NCBI GenBank assembly: GCA_964580585.1
Contig: CAZOKZ010000024.1
Coordinates: forward strand, 1 to 58,574
Source: CAZOKZ01 sp964580585
Lineage (GTDB): Bacteria > Sumerlaeota > Sumerlaeia > SLMS01 > JAHLLQ01
Length of the DNA stretch: 58,574 nucleotides
Reading direction: 5' to 3'
The translations under genes were made by a program, and so were the position numbers. This document shows, one piece after another, positions 1 through 8,657 of this stretch (its first letter is position 1; every line of letters starts with the position of its first letter). The notes under the pieces are model-generated. The model had not been told where the DNA came from. It saw nothing but the letters and a program-made list of their open reading frames with translations, and searched no databases.

Positions 1-1
1 A

Positions 2-154
2 TTGGACGCGCTTCTCAACCATCGCGGGTCGCGGGTGTTTGAAACCGTTGCGATCCAGGACAAAGGAACACGAGAAGCCTTTCAACGCATTTGCAGCGAA
101 GTCATTCAGCAACTGCGCCAGAAAATGGAAAAAGACTACGGGTGGACGGGATAA
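2..154 (+). CDS. C-terminal fragment of a small Ras/MglA-like GTPase (partial)
   Basis: An open frame runs in from the left edge and stops at 152-154, giving about 50 residues (LDALLNHRGSRVFETVAIQD...). The pattern of a strand ending in VFETVAIQDKGT followed by an amphipathic helix (REAFQRICSEVIQQLR) is that of the last strand and helix of small Ras-like GTPases of the MglA type. The GTP-binding motifs would lie outside the window, so the assignment rests on this C-terminal pattern only. The next gene starts 3 bp after the stop, so the two are probably co-transcribed. Another Rossmann-type or P-loop protein is possible. Confidence 0.4.
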   Translation: MDALLNHRGSRVFETVAIQDKGTREAFQRICSEVIQQLRQKMEKDYGWTG

Positions 155-157
155 GAC

Positions 158-436
158 ATGGAGAAGATCGAATGTTCCCTCCACGGTAAACAAATTAGAG
201 GACGAGTATGCACTCATATCGCCCATGCAGTAGATAAAGGTGAATGCGTTGGTTTTTATTGGGATGACGAAGATCCAAATGAACCCATTGCTTGGTGTGC
301 AGAATGCGATGCAAAGTATCTGGCACTAGATGGCGCATCTTGCCAGCAATGGGTTACTGAGTGTGACTTCAAAGATTTTTGCCTGACGTGCTGGACTGAC
401 GCGAAACAAATCTGCGGTGGCTTTGATAGAGAATAA
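158..436 (+). CDS. small cysteine-rich hypothetical protein (zinc-ribbon-like)
   Basis: This 92-residue protein is not one I recognise by name. It has eight or more cysteines, including paired knuckles WCAEC (about residues 47-51) and CLTC (about 75-78) plus a CSLHG...VCTH arrangement near the N terminus. That spacing suggests one or two structural zinc sites. No signal peptide or membrane segment is seen, so it is probably cytoplasmic. It begins 3 bp after the preceding GTPase-like gene, and its stop codon touches the left arm of an inverted-repeat element. The function is unknown. Confidence 0.6.
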   Translation: MEKIECSLHGKQIRGRVCTHIAHAVDKGECVGFYWDDEDPNEPIAWCAECDAKYLALDGASCQQWVTECDFKDFCLTCWTDAKQICGGFDRE

Positions 437-538
437 ACGCAATGCCGCAAAGACGCTAAGTCGCAAAGAAATTGCATGTTCTTCCACCCTTCAACTCGTT
501 CACCTCTTTACGACCTAGCGACATGGCGACATGGCGTT
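436..538. repeat. short inverted-repeat element (103 bp) at a stop codon
   Basis: The left arm (436-469) and the reverse complement of the right arm (505-538) match at about 27 of 34 positions. Each arm is built of short near-repeats of the type CGCAAAGACGCTAAG. The left arm starts inside the TAA of the preceding gene. The core of about 35 bp holds no gene. It has the same architecture as the elements at 3688-3877, 30687-31190 and 53523-53754, but with a different arm unit. Confidence 0.6.
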
Positions 539-563
539 ATCTTTTCCAGCCTTGGTTAAAAAG

Positions 564-591
564 ACCACCCCGGGTCGAAACCCGGGGTGGT
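564..591 (-). terminator. strong intrinsic terminator, bidirectional stem
   Basis: A perfect 12-bp stem (564-575 with 580-591) closes on the stable tetraloop CGAA. On the minus strand it is followed by CTTTTT, so it ends the cold-shock gene. On the plus strand it is followed by TTTT and could also stop reading from the left genes. Confidence 0.85.
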
Positions 592-619
592 TTTGCATTC
601 TCGTTCCGTGAACGGAGAA

Positions 620-829
620 TTAGTCAGCCAGGCTGACTTTGTCCGCCTGAAGGCCTTTCGGGCCCTGGACGGCCTGGAACTTAACACGCTGGCCTTCCTT
701 CAGGGTGCGGAAGCCATTCATGTCGATGGCCGAGTGGTGAACGAAAAGGTCAGCACCTTCGTCGTCGGGAGAGATGAAGCCGTAGCCCTTTGCGTCGTTG
801 AACCACTTGACGGTTCCGTTCTGTGACAT
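620..829 (-). CDS. cold-shock protein, CspA family
   Basis: This is a 69-residue single cold-shock domain (MSQNGTVKWFNDAKGYGFIS...). It has both nucleic-acid-binding motifs: KGYGFI (RNP1-like) and DLFVHHSAI (RNP2-like). Family members are cytoplasmic single-stranded RNA/DNA chaperones that melt mRNA structure. I chose the ATG at 829, not a longer in-frame start at 874, because AGGAG lies about 7 bases upstream of it and the family begins with this sequence. The gene stands alone and is followed by a strong terminator. Confidence 0.95.
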   Translation of the reverse strand: MSQNGTVKWFNDAKGYGFISPDDEGADLFVHHSAIDMNGFRTLKEGQRVKFQAVQGPKGLQADKVSLAD

Positions 830-1279
830 GGTGAAACTCCTGTCATTTCTATGATGTGTTGCACGATCAAACAAATTACCGTCTATCTCTAATCAGCAGT
901 ACTTTCGCACGGATTAAACGACAAATGACGGCTCCCAATCCCTGCGGATTCCGTCGGTGCGTTCTGATCCAGCCTTGTTGAGGGCGTTATTGCGAGAAGT
1001 GTTGCTAACAGAAGAAAAACCTACTTTGTTGTCGATGCTCGGGTGTTCTCTCCCCCACCCCGCCCCCCCACGTCAATGTTATTCGCACACCAATGTCGAT
1101 TTTTAGACCGACCGCTCAGGATACTATCTCCCCCGCGTTTTAACGTGAAAAACCCATTCGCCGGCATTCCTGAGCGAAATTTGGATGGCAACCGTCGCCC
1201 CGTGCACGCACGTTAGGAGGATATTCACCAGGAATCAGCCAGGGAAAACACCTCGGTAACACCGCCAGGAAAACGATTG
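830..1279. other. divergent intergenic region, no gene seen
   Basis: About 450 bp separate the cold-shock gene (leftward) from the DksA-like gene (rightward). It must hold both promoters and the cold-shock leader, but I could not fix convincing -35/-10 pairs. A C-rich stretch lies near 1050-1070. A GGAGG at about 1216-1220 precedes an open frame that joins the DksA-like gene but offers only an ATT start. Confidence 0.5.
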
Positions 1280-1630
1280 ATGATGACCGATGAACAACGT
1301 GCGCAAATCAAGCAATTGATCGAGCAATCGATCCGGGAAATCGAGGAAAGCATTCCCCGACTGCAGGAACGCATGGCTCCCGTTTCGCCCGACAGCGCAA
1401 TCGGTCGATTGAGTCGAACGGATTCGATGATGAATGCCGGAACCGTCGGGTTGGCGTTGAAGGACGCCCAATCACGCCTTGCCCGGCTGAGAAAACGATT
1501 ATTGAAAATCGACGACTCGGATTTCGATCGGTGCGGCGTTTGCATGCAGGAAATTTCCATGGAACGCCTGATCGCTGTGCCCGATCGGGGAGTATGCCCA
1601 CAGTGTTTAACGAAAATGTCTAAACGGTAA
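1280..1630 (+). CDS. DksA/TraR-family C4 zinc-finger protein
   Basis: This protein of about 116 residues has a long helical N-terminal coiled coil (roughly residues 3-85) and a C-terminal zinc finger with CGVC and CPQC. Proteins of this shape insert a coiled coil into the RNA polymerase secondary channel and modulate transcription with ppGpp; that role is family knowledge. The coiled-coil tip lacks an obvious DksA-like DxxDxA motif, so it may be a divergent TraR/YbiI-type protein. ATG at 1280 is preceded by AGGA at about 9 bases. kdsB follows after 12 bp, so the two probably share a transcript. Confidence 0.8.
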   Translation: MMTDEQRAQIKQLIEQSIREIEESIPRLQERMAPVSPDSAIGRLSRTDSMMNAGTVGLALKDAQSRLARLRKRLLKIDDSDFDRCGVCMQEISMERLIAVPDRGVCPQCLTKMSKR

Positions 1631-1642
1631 AGGCTTCACACC

Positions 1643-2410
1643 ATGACCAATCCAAAAATTGTCTGTGTTATCCCAGCGCGTTACGCCTCGCAACGTCTGC
1701 CAGGCAAGCCGCTGATCAAGCTGCTCGGCAAACCGATGATCGAATGGGTGGTGCGCGCCGTGGAAAAAACCGAAGGCATTGGCGAGGTCCTTGTTGCCAC
1801 CGATGACGACCGCATTCGCGAAGCGGTCGAAGCGTTCGGAGCCGAAGCCGTGATGACACCGCCCGAATGTCCTTCGGGGACGGACCGCATTGCCGCGGCG
1901 CTCTCCGGGCGCAAAGCCGATATTGTTGTCAACATTCAAGGCGACGAACCCGGCATGCAACACACGACCATTCAACGGGCATTGCGGGCGTTGCTGGAAA
2001 ATAAAAATGCCGACGTCGCCACCGCGTGCATCCCAATCACCACACGCGAAGAATTCGACGCGCCGCACGCCGTGAAAGTGGTGCGCGGCGAAGGCAATCG
2101 CGCACTCTACTTCAGCCGCGCGCCCATTCCGTCCCTCGCTCGTCGTGAACTCGACGAATCGAGCGGAGAAAAAGTCGTCTATGGTTACAAACACCTTGGT
2201 TTGTATGTGTATCGGCGCGAATCCCTCGAAGCGTTCGTAAAATTGCAACCGGGCAAACTGGAACAAATCGAAAAACTCGAGCAACTGCGTTTCCTCGAAG
2301 TCGGCGCGACCATCGTTTGCCCCGAAGTCGAATTCGATTCCATTGGCGTCGATGTAGAATCCGACGTGCCACGCGCCGAGGAAATGTTGCGCAAGTTGCA
2401 CGGCCTGTGA
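1643..2410 (+). CDS. kdsB: 3-deoxy-manno-octulosonate cytidylyltransferase (CMP-KDO synthetase)
   Basis: This enzyme activates KDO with CTP to CMP-KDO for the lipopolysaccharide inner core, in the cytoplasm. The 255-residue length is typical. The nucleotide-binding start IPARYASQRLPGKPL (about residues 10-24) and the loop NIQGDEP (about 96-102) are both present, and the C-terminal GVDVESDVPRAE matches the family. It implies an outer membrane with LPS. The GTGA at its end is both its stop and the start of the next gene, so the two are translationally coupled. A copy of the GGGGACGGAG repeat lies across this junction. Confidence 0.95.
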   Translation: MTNPKIVCVIPARYASQRLPGKPLIKLLGKPMIEWVVRAVEKTEGIGEVLVATDDDRIREAVEAFGAEAVMTPPECPSGTDRIAAALSGRKADIVVNIQGDEPGMQHTTIQRALRALLENKNADVATACIPITTREEFDAPHAVKVVRGEGNRALYFSRAPIPSLARRELDESSGEKVVYGYKHLGLYVYRRESLEAFVKLQPGKLEQIEKLEQLRFLEVGATIVCPEVEFDSIGVDVESDVPRAEEMLRKLHGL

Positions 2411-3681
2411 CTCCGTCCCCCGACACATTCGATGTGTTGATTATCGGCGCGGGAGCCGCCGGGTTGGCGGCTGCGTACTTCGCGGGCGAAGCCGCTCGAT
2501 GGACCGGCGCGCGTATCGCCGTCGTCGATGGAGCGCGCAAACCCGGCGCGAAAATTTTGATCAGCGGCGGCGGACGATGCAACGTGACCAACGAACGCGT
2601 TACGCCGGACGATTATTTCGGCGGACCGCGCCCCACGATTCGCAATGTGCTGCGCGCGTTCGATGAACAACACACAATCGATTGGATGCGCACACTTGGC
2701 GTGGAGCTGAAACTCGAACCCACCGGTAAATACTTTCCCGTCACCGACAATGCGCGCACGGTGCTCGATGCATTATTACACGGTGTGGAACAAAAAGGCG
2801 CCACGTTAATGAAAGGCGCGCGAATCGCGGCGATTGAACGCGACGGCGAAGAATTCGTCCTGCAGACACGCGATGGGGACGGAGACCTGCGCGCGCGGCG
2901 CATCGTGATGGCAACGGGCGGGCTCGCGCTTCCCAAATCCGGCAGCGACGGTTGGGGATTGAACGTCGCGCGGCGTTTGGGACATTCGGTTGTGCCAACA
3001 ACACCAGCTCTTTCACCACTTGTTTTGCGCTCGGGGACGGAGACCGGTGGAAGATTCGCAGAGTTCAGCGGTTTGACAATTCCCGCACGCCTGACAATAA
3101 CACGCGCGAACGGAAAAGTTCTACACACGTTCACCGACTCGACGCTTTTCACTCATTTTGGCCTGAGCGGTCCGGCAGCGTTGAATCTCTCGCGCCACAT
3201 TTTGCGCGCACGGCTCGACGAACCAGAAGAAACGTTTCGCGTGACACTTGGGCACCCGGATTTTCCAACGCCTGCTCACGCGGAAACATGGATGCAGCAA
3301 CAAGCGCAAGCGCACGCTAAGCGCACCGTGCAACGTTCGCTCGCCGAATTATTTCCCGATCGCCTCGCAAGCGAATTCGCGACGGGGACGGAGACTTGGG
3401 CGACGCTTTCGAAAATGCAACGTAAAGCCATTGCCCAGCAGATCGCCGCATTGCCGCTCGACGTGGCGGGCGACCGAGGTTACGCGTTCGCAGAAACCAC
3501 GGCAGGCGGCGTGAATTTGCGCGAAATCAACCCAACAACCATGGAATCGCGCATCGTGCCCGGGCTTTATTTCTGTGGCGAAATGCTCGACGTGGATGGA
3601 CGTATCGGTGGATTTAATTTCCAGTGGGCGTGGGCGAGCGGATACCTCGCCGGACGCGCGGCGGCGGCGCTGAATGAGTAA
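2407..3681 (+). CDS. HI0933/YhiN-family FAD-dependent oxidoreductase
   Basis: This is a 424-residue flavoprotein. The FAD dinucleotide fold is IIGAGAAGLAAA (about residues 12-23), the family signature SGGGRCNVTN lies at about 54-63, and the closing FAD motif GLYFCGEMLDVDGRIGGFN at about 385-403. The family has no settled reaction (it is often labelled aminoacetone-oxidase-like). I chose GTG at 2407, which overlaps the kdsB stop by 4 bp; a longer frame from 2317 would run inside kdsB. The coding sequence carries three in-gene copies of the GGGGACGGAG repeat, read as GDG in one place and GTE in two others, which look like inserted loops. Confidence 0.85.
   Translation: MTPSPDTFDVLIIGAGAAGLAAAYFAGEAARWTGARIAVVDGARKPGAKILISGGGRCNVTNERVTPDDYFGGPRPTIRNVLRAFDEQHTIDWMRTLGVELKLEPTGKYFPVTDNARTVLDALLHGVEQKGATLMKGARIAAIERDGEEFVLQTRDGDGDLRARRIVMATGGLALPKSGSDGWGLNVARRLGHSVVPTTPALSPLVLRSGTETGGRFAEFSGLTIPARLTITRANGKVLHTFTDSTLFTHFGLSGPAALNLSRHILRARLDEPEETFRVTLGHPDFPTPAHAETWMQQQAQAHAKRTVQRSLAELFPDRLASEFATGTETWATLSKMQRKAIAQQIAALPLDVAGDRGYAFAETTAGGVNLREINPTTMESRIVPGLYFCGEMLDVDGRIGGFNFQWAWASGYLAGRAAAALNE
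2411..2420 (-). repeat. GGGGACGGAG repeat copy at a gene junction
   Basis: One of 19 exact copies of this 10-mer. It lies on the minus strand directly after the GTGA shared by kdsB and the HI0933-type gene, so it encodes part of the N terminus of the second protein. Confidence 0.7.
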
Positions 3682-3687
3682 AAAACA

Positions 3688-3877
3688 AACCACAGAGACA
3701 CAGAGGCACGGAGGGACCACGGAGAAAAGAAAGGTTTTCAGACAATTCAAATTAACCATTTTGGGGATGGAGCAAAATATCATCTCCGTCCCCATTTATT
3801 AATTTTAAACCTTCGCATCTCGGCACGACAAATTATTATTCGCCGTGATCTGTCCGTGTCGCTGTGCCTCTGTGGTT
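3688..3877. repeat. 190-bp inverted-repeat element without a gene
   Basis: The left arm (3688-3727) and the reverse complement of the right arm (3838-3877) agree at about 33 of 40 positions. Both begin AACCACAGAG and are made of CACAGAGGCAC-type units. The core has no open frame but contains an inverted pair of the GGGGAYGGAG repeat (3762-3794). The element starts 7 bp after the HI0933-type stop codon and ends just before the stop of the convergent 1498-residue gene. It is a gene-less relative of the GxxExxY-bearing element at 30687-31190. Confidence 0.65.
3762..3794. terminator. hairpin formed by an inverted pair of the 10-mer repeat
   Basis: TGGGGATGGAG (3762-3772) pairs with CTCCGTCCCCA (3784-3794) across an 11-base loop, with one G-T pair. 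It sits between two convergent genes, where a bidirectional terminator would be expected. AT-rich sequence follows on both sides. Confidence 0.5.
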
Positions 3878-3883
3878 AAAATA

Positions 3884-6800
3884 TTAATATAAATAATAAT
3901 CCTTCACATCGCTGGGCGCAGGCGTCGTTTCGATCATCCATTGCAACGTGTCTGAATCGGGGTCGTCGGTCCAGGCTTCGATGGTTGCGGTAGAAGTTCC
4001 GGTGGGGACGGAGGCACGGATTTCGACCGTGGTACTCTGCCCCGGTTCGACGTGAGGCGCCGGTTGCGTTTCGATCCAGATGTCGCCTTCGGGATTCGAG
4101 ACTAAATGAAACGTGCCCAAGTTCAACGGCCCTGCGCCGTTGTTTTCAATCGTGTAGATCAACGCCAAGTCACCCGGCCCGGGGACTTCCACCGCGTCGG
4201 TGCTGCTGGGTGCGATGGGGACGGTGTCACGCATCACAACAACATCGCCCACAACGGCATCGGCGCCATCGAGCGATCCCAGATACGCCACGATGCTCGC
4301 CAATTCGGTGGAATCGAATCCACGCACGTGCGCGCTGGCATTGGCGGCGTCTTCGGGCGTGGAAAACAAAATATCGTCGATCAATAAATACCCGCCCGCA
4401 CCGGCAAAGCTGATTTCCACGGTGTTCGTGCCTGCTTGATACGTCACGGGAATGCGGCGGCGGCGCCATTCGTTCGGTTGCCAGTTCGGAACGTTCGGCG
4501 TGGTCGGCAATACGTCCGCCGTAACGTCACCGTTCACCGATACGTCGATAGGCACAAACGCATACGCGGCATTGTACCGTATCTCGATGTATCCGTCGCC
4601 CGCGAGCGTCGTTTCCACATCGTCGAACGTCAACGTACCCGCCCCGCCGAATTCGACAAACCCGGTTTGATGCCAATCCTTCATCGCCAGCCAGCCAATA
4701 TCGTTCGGAGCGACCGATCCGCTGACGATACCATCCTCTGCTTGCGCGAGTCGCCCGCCGGTCAGCGTAAAGACTTCCTCCAACGTCGCCGCACTGCCAT
4801 CGTGGAAATACGGCGCTGAATCATACACACCAAGCAACGTCGGCGTGTCGATGCCGTCGAGCACTCCACCCAATCGTTGTCCGGACGAATGACGCATCGT
4901 TCCCACATCGTGCCGCATGCGATCCGTGTAATCTGTCGCGGGCACGTGGCACGACGCGCAGTTGTGTGTGTTAAATAGCGCTTCGCCCGCGAGCGCCGCC
5001 GCCGTCAGCGAACCATCCGACGCGCGATGCGGGCTGCGTGGAACCGACGCCGACCCCAGCGACGTGACGTAAGCCGCCAAAGCGTCGAGGTCGGCGTTCA
5101 ACCCAGCCTTCGGCGCGCCGAGCGTATCGCTCACGCTGGCAAATTGCCCATCGGTCAGGAAACCCGTTCCGCCAAAACCGTTGCGAATGTCGTTTTCAAA
5201 GTCCTGGATTTCGTCAAAGTTCGCGCTCCAGTGCACATCGCCGTGCCCTGTGCCCGAGCGGCCACGCAAATCGACGGTGTTGCGGAATCCTTCGCCGCGA
5301 TTGGTGAAATCGAACGTGCGTCCATCGTGCCCGCCATCCACGTGACACGTCGCGCAACTGATGTAACCCTCGGCGCTCATGCGCGGGTCCGACGCGTGAT
5401 AGAAAATCTGCTTCCCAAGCAATACCTCGGGGTGCATCAACTCGCTCGCCACCGTGGGAATCGCACTCGACGCAATATTCACCACGCCACCGGTGATGAA
5501 TGGGCCCGCTTCGAGCGCCGTCACCGTGCGATCCATTAAATCACGTGTAAAAATGCGGCCCGTCGCGTCGTCCAGCAGCAATGCTTGCGGCGCGAGACCC
5601 GTCGCCCAACGCGCATAGACGGTGCCGGGATTTTCTTGAGGCATAAAATCGAGCACATCGATCACGGCGACCTGGGCGTTGCCTTGCAATGCGATGAACG
5701 CGTAATCGCCCATCGGACTGAACGCGATGGCGGAGGGCGAATCGCTGTTGTCGATGTCGAGCCGCCGCGTCGTGTCTTCGACGTTGCTTGTCAGGTCGAT
5801 CAGCATCAATTGCGCGCGCACGGTGTTGTCCTGGCCAAGCGGTTGCAGCGCGGAAAAGTACGTGCCACGCGTCGTGTTGTCTTTTTTTCCGACGACCCAC
5901 ACCCACAATCCGTCGGGCGAAATGCGAATACCCGCCAAATAATTCGGCACGCCGCGTCCCGAGGCGCTGCCGTCACTCGTGTGGTCGCGCCGAAGCAAAA
6001 TCGTGCGCGTCAATGACATGCCACCGGACAAATCCACGTCATAAACCGAGCCGTTGTCTTCGCCAGAGACAAACCGCGTCACGAGTGCGCGCGTTGCATC
6101 GTGTGTGATGGCAATCGCGCGTGGCGAAGGACCGACCGCGAGGGCTCCCGTCTCGGTGCGCGTTGCTGCCGAGAACCGTCGCAACATGCCGCTTGCTTCG
6201 CAACTGACCAGCAGCGTCGTCGCGTCTGGCGTGGCGGCAATCGCCACGGGGCGTTCGCCGTATTCGAGCGGAATCGTTTCCAGTATCGCGCCCGTCGCAC
6301 CGTCGAGTATGTCAATTTGGTCCGCATCGCGGCAAACGGCCCAAACGGTGCCATCGCTGGCGAGAGCCACGCTGCTCGGATGACGACCAACGGGCGTTTC
6401 CCACAATTTAACAAGTGTATCCGAATCGATCGCCGTCACGGTGTTGTTGTCGGGATTGGCAACGAACAATCGCTCGTTGGCGGCGTCGAGCGCTAACTGG
6501 CTGCTGGCGGTGGACTGACCAGCGGTGGGCGAATTGACGACGGTGATCGTGTACGAAAGCGCCGAAATCGCGCCCTGATCGTCGCGCGCCTGTACGGTAA
6601 TTCGATAATGCCCCGCATCGGTGAATGTGTGATTGATCGTCGTCGCCGGGTCCCAATCGGTGCGCGGCGTACCGTCGCCCAAATCGATGCGGTAGTCAAT
6701 CGGGCCAAGCTCCGGGTCCGAGCCCGTCCAGTCGATTTGCACCGGTACGCCTGGCTCAGCCACCGTCGGCGTTGAAGCGATGGAATCCACGCTAGGCGGT

Positions 6801-8380
6801 TGATTGCCGCCTCCGAGGTTGCTGCCTGTCGAAAAACGGAACGTGTACGGCTCCAGCCCATTGCCCGCGGCGTCCTCGATGCCGCTGGTCAGGATGACTT
6901 CGTACGTCGTATTGGGTTCGAGCACTTGCTGGGGCGTCACGGTCAGGAGTTTGCCCTGGCCGAACGAATGCCACGTATCGATGGGATCGCCGCCCAACGG
7001 ACGCACGATCAACGACACGCCATTGACGATGGTTTCCGTTTTCAATGTCTCGGGAATCGAGAGCGTGATCGGACAATGCACGGAATAGTTCGTCTGGTCA
7101 GGCTCCGGCACATGATAGAGCACAAACGGCGAGCGTGTGTCGGGATCGTCCTGGTGCGCCCATATCGCGAGCCCCGGCCCGAGCGTTCCGTACCCACCCG
7201 TCACGACCAGATTTCCCACGGGCAGCGCAAACTGGCTGGCGTCGAGCGTCACGTCGTTCGTCGCCAGTTCCAGCACCACGTCGTACGTCCGCATATCGAT
7301 TTTGTAGTTGTTCATGAACGCGTATTCGTCCTGGAACGTGACGTACTGGTTCGACCCAGGCAGATTGCGGTCTGCCACCACGCGCAGGTCGCTCGGGTCG
7401 GAAAAATCCACGACCATGAAACCCGCCTGGCTGCCGACGCCGCCTTCGCCGTCGCGCCGGGGAAAGAACACATAATGGCCGTAAACTTCGGGCCAGTAAC
7501 CGCCGGGGTTTTCTTCCTTCAACACGTCGAGCAACACTGGATTTGTCGGGTCGGAAATATCATACGTGCAAACGCCCGTGCCCGTCATATCCGCGGCATA
7601 GACCAGAATGTTGCCCATGATGAACGGAAAGCCAATCACGCCCGTCTGGCCCAGGTGATCCCACGTTGCCGTAATCGCCGGACCCGTGCGCGCGCCGCCG
7701 TCGCTCCAATCGTAAATCCATTCCGTAGCGGGCCGCCGCACGGCCAGGAACGAGTCGCCACCCACGGGGCTGTAACTCCAAAAATCCTCGGCACCCCAGG
7801 GCGATTGCGTGCCGGATTTATTGATACCGCCCACGGCAAGGCCCGATGCGCCTTCGAGCGACGCCCGCGTCAGGCTCGACGTGCCGATGGTCGTTCCTGG
7901 ACCGCCAATGCGCAGGCTGTCGGCCCAAACGTCGCCCGTGCCGCTGCATGGATTGAGCGACGCGTCCAGACAATGCGGCCCAACATAGAGAAAATCGCCG
8001 TACTTGAAATAACCGTGCGCGTGAAAACCCGTCGTGTGCGCGGGCAGAATCGTTACCTGGGGATTCGTCGGATCGTTAATATCGACCACTCGCATCAGTA
8101 CATCGGCGCCGGGTTGGCTGCCGGGCGCTTCGGGCACCGTCACGATGCGCTCGCCGTGCCACGCGATAATGGCGGTGCGACCTTGCTCCGGCGCAACCGG
8201 CCCGGCAAGCAGTTCTCCCGCCGTGCGCGCCACGTTGGGGAATCCCTGAGCATGCGCCAATGGAGAGCACGCCAGAAAGAAGCCAGCAACTAAGCATGAC
8301 GAAGCGTTGATAATTTTAGAGTTAGAAAAAATACAAGATGCAATCCCGTATCGGGACCGAGGGGGGCTGGGCTTGTTCAT
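3884..8380 (-). CDS. large secreted beta-propeller / PKD / di-heme cytochrome c peroxidase-like protein
   Basis: This is a 1498-residue exported protein. A signal peptide ends near residue 44 (LAHA/QG). Residues about 50-440 contain LVIVD/propeller-like repeats, then an SbsA-type Ig-like segment, then a PKD-type domain (about 528-620). A second propeller of the YVTN kind (about 625-960) follows. Two haem c sites come next: CATCH at about 1009-1013 and CASCH at about 1141-1145. The sequence after the second includes APYFHDGSAATLEEVF, typical of the MauG/cytochrome c peroxidase family. A carbohydrate-binding-like jelly roll follows (about 1230-1350), then a C-terminal Ig-like segment. Inference: a periplasmic or surface redox protein with binding modules. 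No good Shine-Dalgarno is seen at the chosen ATG, so the start is the least certain part. Confidence 0.8.
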   Translation of the reverse strand: MNKPSPPRSRYGIASCIFSNSKIINASSCLVAGFFLACSPLAHAQGFPNVARTAGELLAGPVAPEQGRTAIIAWHGERIVTVPEAPGSQPGADVLMRVVDINDPTNPQVTILPAHTTGFHAHGYFKYGDFLYVGPHCLDASLNPCSGTGDVWADSLRIGGPGTTIGTSSLTRASLEGASGLAVGGINKSGTQSPWGAEDFWSYSPVGGDSFLAVRRPATEWIYDWSDGGARTGPAITATWDHLGQTGVIGFPFIMGNILVYAADMTGTGVCTYDISDPTNPVLLDVLKEENPGGYWPEVYGHYVFFPRRDGEGGVGSQAGFMVVDFSDPSDLRVVADRNLPGSNQYVTFQDEYAFMNNYKIDMRTYDVVLELATNDVTLDASQFALPVGNLVVTGGYGTLGPGLAIWAHQDDPDTRSPFVLYHVPEPDQTNYSVHCPITLSIPETLKTETIVNGVSLIVRPLGGDPIDTWHSFGQGKLLTVTPQQVLEPNTTYEVILTSGIEDAAGNGLEPYTFRFSTGSNLGGGNQPPSVDSIASTPTVAEPGVPVQIDWTGSDPELGPIDYRIDLGDGTPRTDWDPATTINHTFTDAGHYRITVQARDDQGAISALSYTITVVNSPTAGQSTASSQLALDAANERLFVANPDNNTVTAIDSDTLVKLWETPVGRHPSSVALASDGTVWAVCRDADQIDILDGATGAILETIPLEYGERPVAIAATPDATTLLVSCEASGMLRRFSAATRTETGALAVGPSPRAIAITHDATRALVTRFVSGEDNGSVYDVDLSGGMSLTRTILLRRDHTSDGSASGRGVPNYLAGIRISPDGLWVWVVGKKDNTTRGTYFSALQPLGQDNTVRAQLMLIDLTSNVEDTTRRLDIDNSDSPSAIAFSPMGDYAFIALQGNAQVAVIDVLDFMPQENPGTVYARWATGLAPQALLLDDATGRIFTRDLMDRTVTALEAGPFITGGVVNIASSAIPTVASELMHPEVLLGKQIFYHASDPRMSAEGYISCATCHVDGGHDGRTFDFTNRGEGFRNTVDLRGRSGTGHGDVHWSANFDEIQDFENDIRNGFGGTGFLTDGQFASVSDTLGAPKAGLNADLDALAAYVTSLGSASVPRSPHRASDGSLTAAALAGEALFNTHNCASCHVPATDYTDRMRHDVGTMRHSSGQRLGGVLDGIDTPTLLGVYDSAPYFHDGSAATLEEVFTLTGGRLAQAEDGIVSGSVAPNDIGWLAMKDWHQTGFVEFGGAGTLTFDDVETTLAGDGYIEIRYNAAYAFVPIDVSVNGDVTADVLPTTPNVPNWQPNEWRRRRIPVTYQAGTNTVEISFAGAGGYLLIDDILFSTPEDAANASAHVRGFDSTELASIVAYLGSLDGADAVVGDVVVMRDTVPIAPSSTDAVEVPGPGDLALIYTIENNGAGPLNLGTFHLVSNPEGDIWIETQPAPHVEPGQSTTVEIRASVPTGTSTATIEAWTDDPDSDTLQWMIETTPAPSDVKDYYLY

Positions 8381-8657
8381 TTGTATGATTACCGTTATGC
8401 CTCACGAGTTATCGTGAGCGAGGGTTTCGCACATTATACATCAGTAGTACATTGATAGGCGGCCCGTCCAGCATTTTGAAAAAAAGTAGTTCTCCTTTCT
8501 CCAGAAGGGCCTGTTGCAAGTGCTGGTTTCAGGTTTGCAGGACAAGCATGGAGCCAATCAACCCAACTGTCACAAAAAAATGCATCCCGTATGCTTTTTT
8601 TGCACACGGGAGCGAACGACCGAGCTTCAACAGCTGATCGAAAGCATCACCGATTTC

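Noticed and set aside
436..538. Possible CRISPR array among the short repeated units
   Set aside because: Units are adjacent and degenerate with no spacers; the inverted-arm arrangement explains them. No CRISPR array or cas gene is seen anywhere in the window.
587..826. A 79-residue plus-strand frame
   Set aside because: Antisense of the cold-shock gene, starting inside its terminator.
1223..1279. Extension of the DksA-like protein from an ATT codon after GGAGG
   Set aside because: ATT starts are very rare and ATG 1280 has its own AGGA.
6800..8293. A 497-residue plus-strand frame
   Set aside because: Antisense shadow of the 1498-residue secreted protein.
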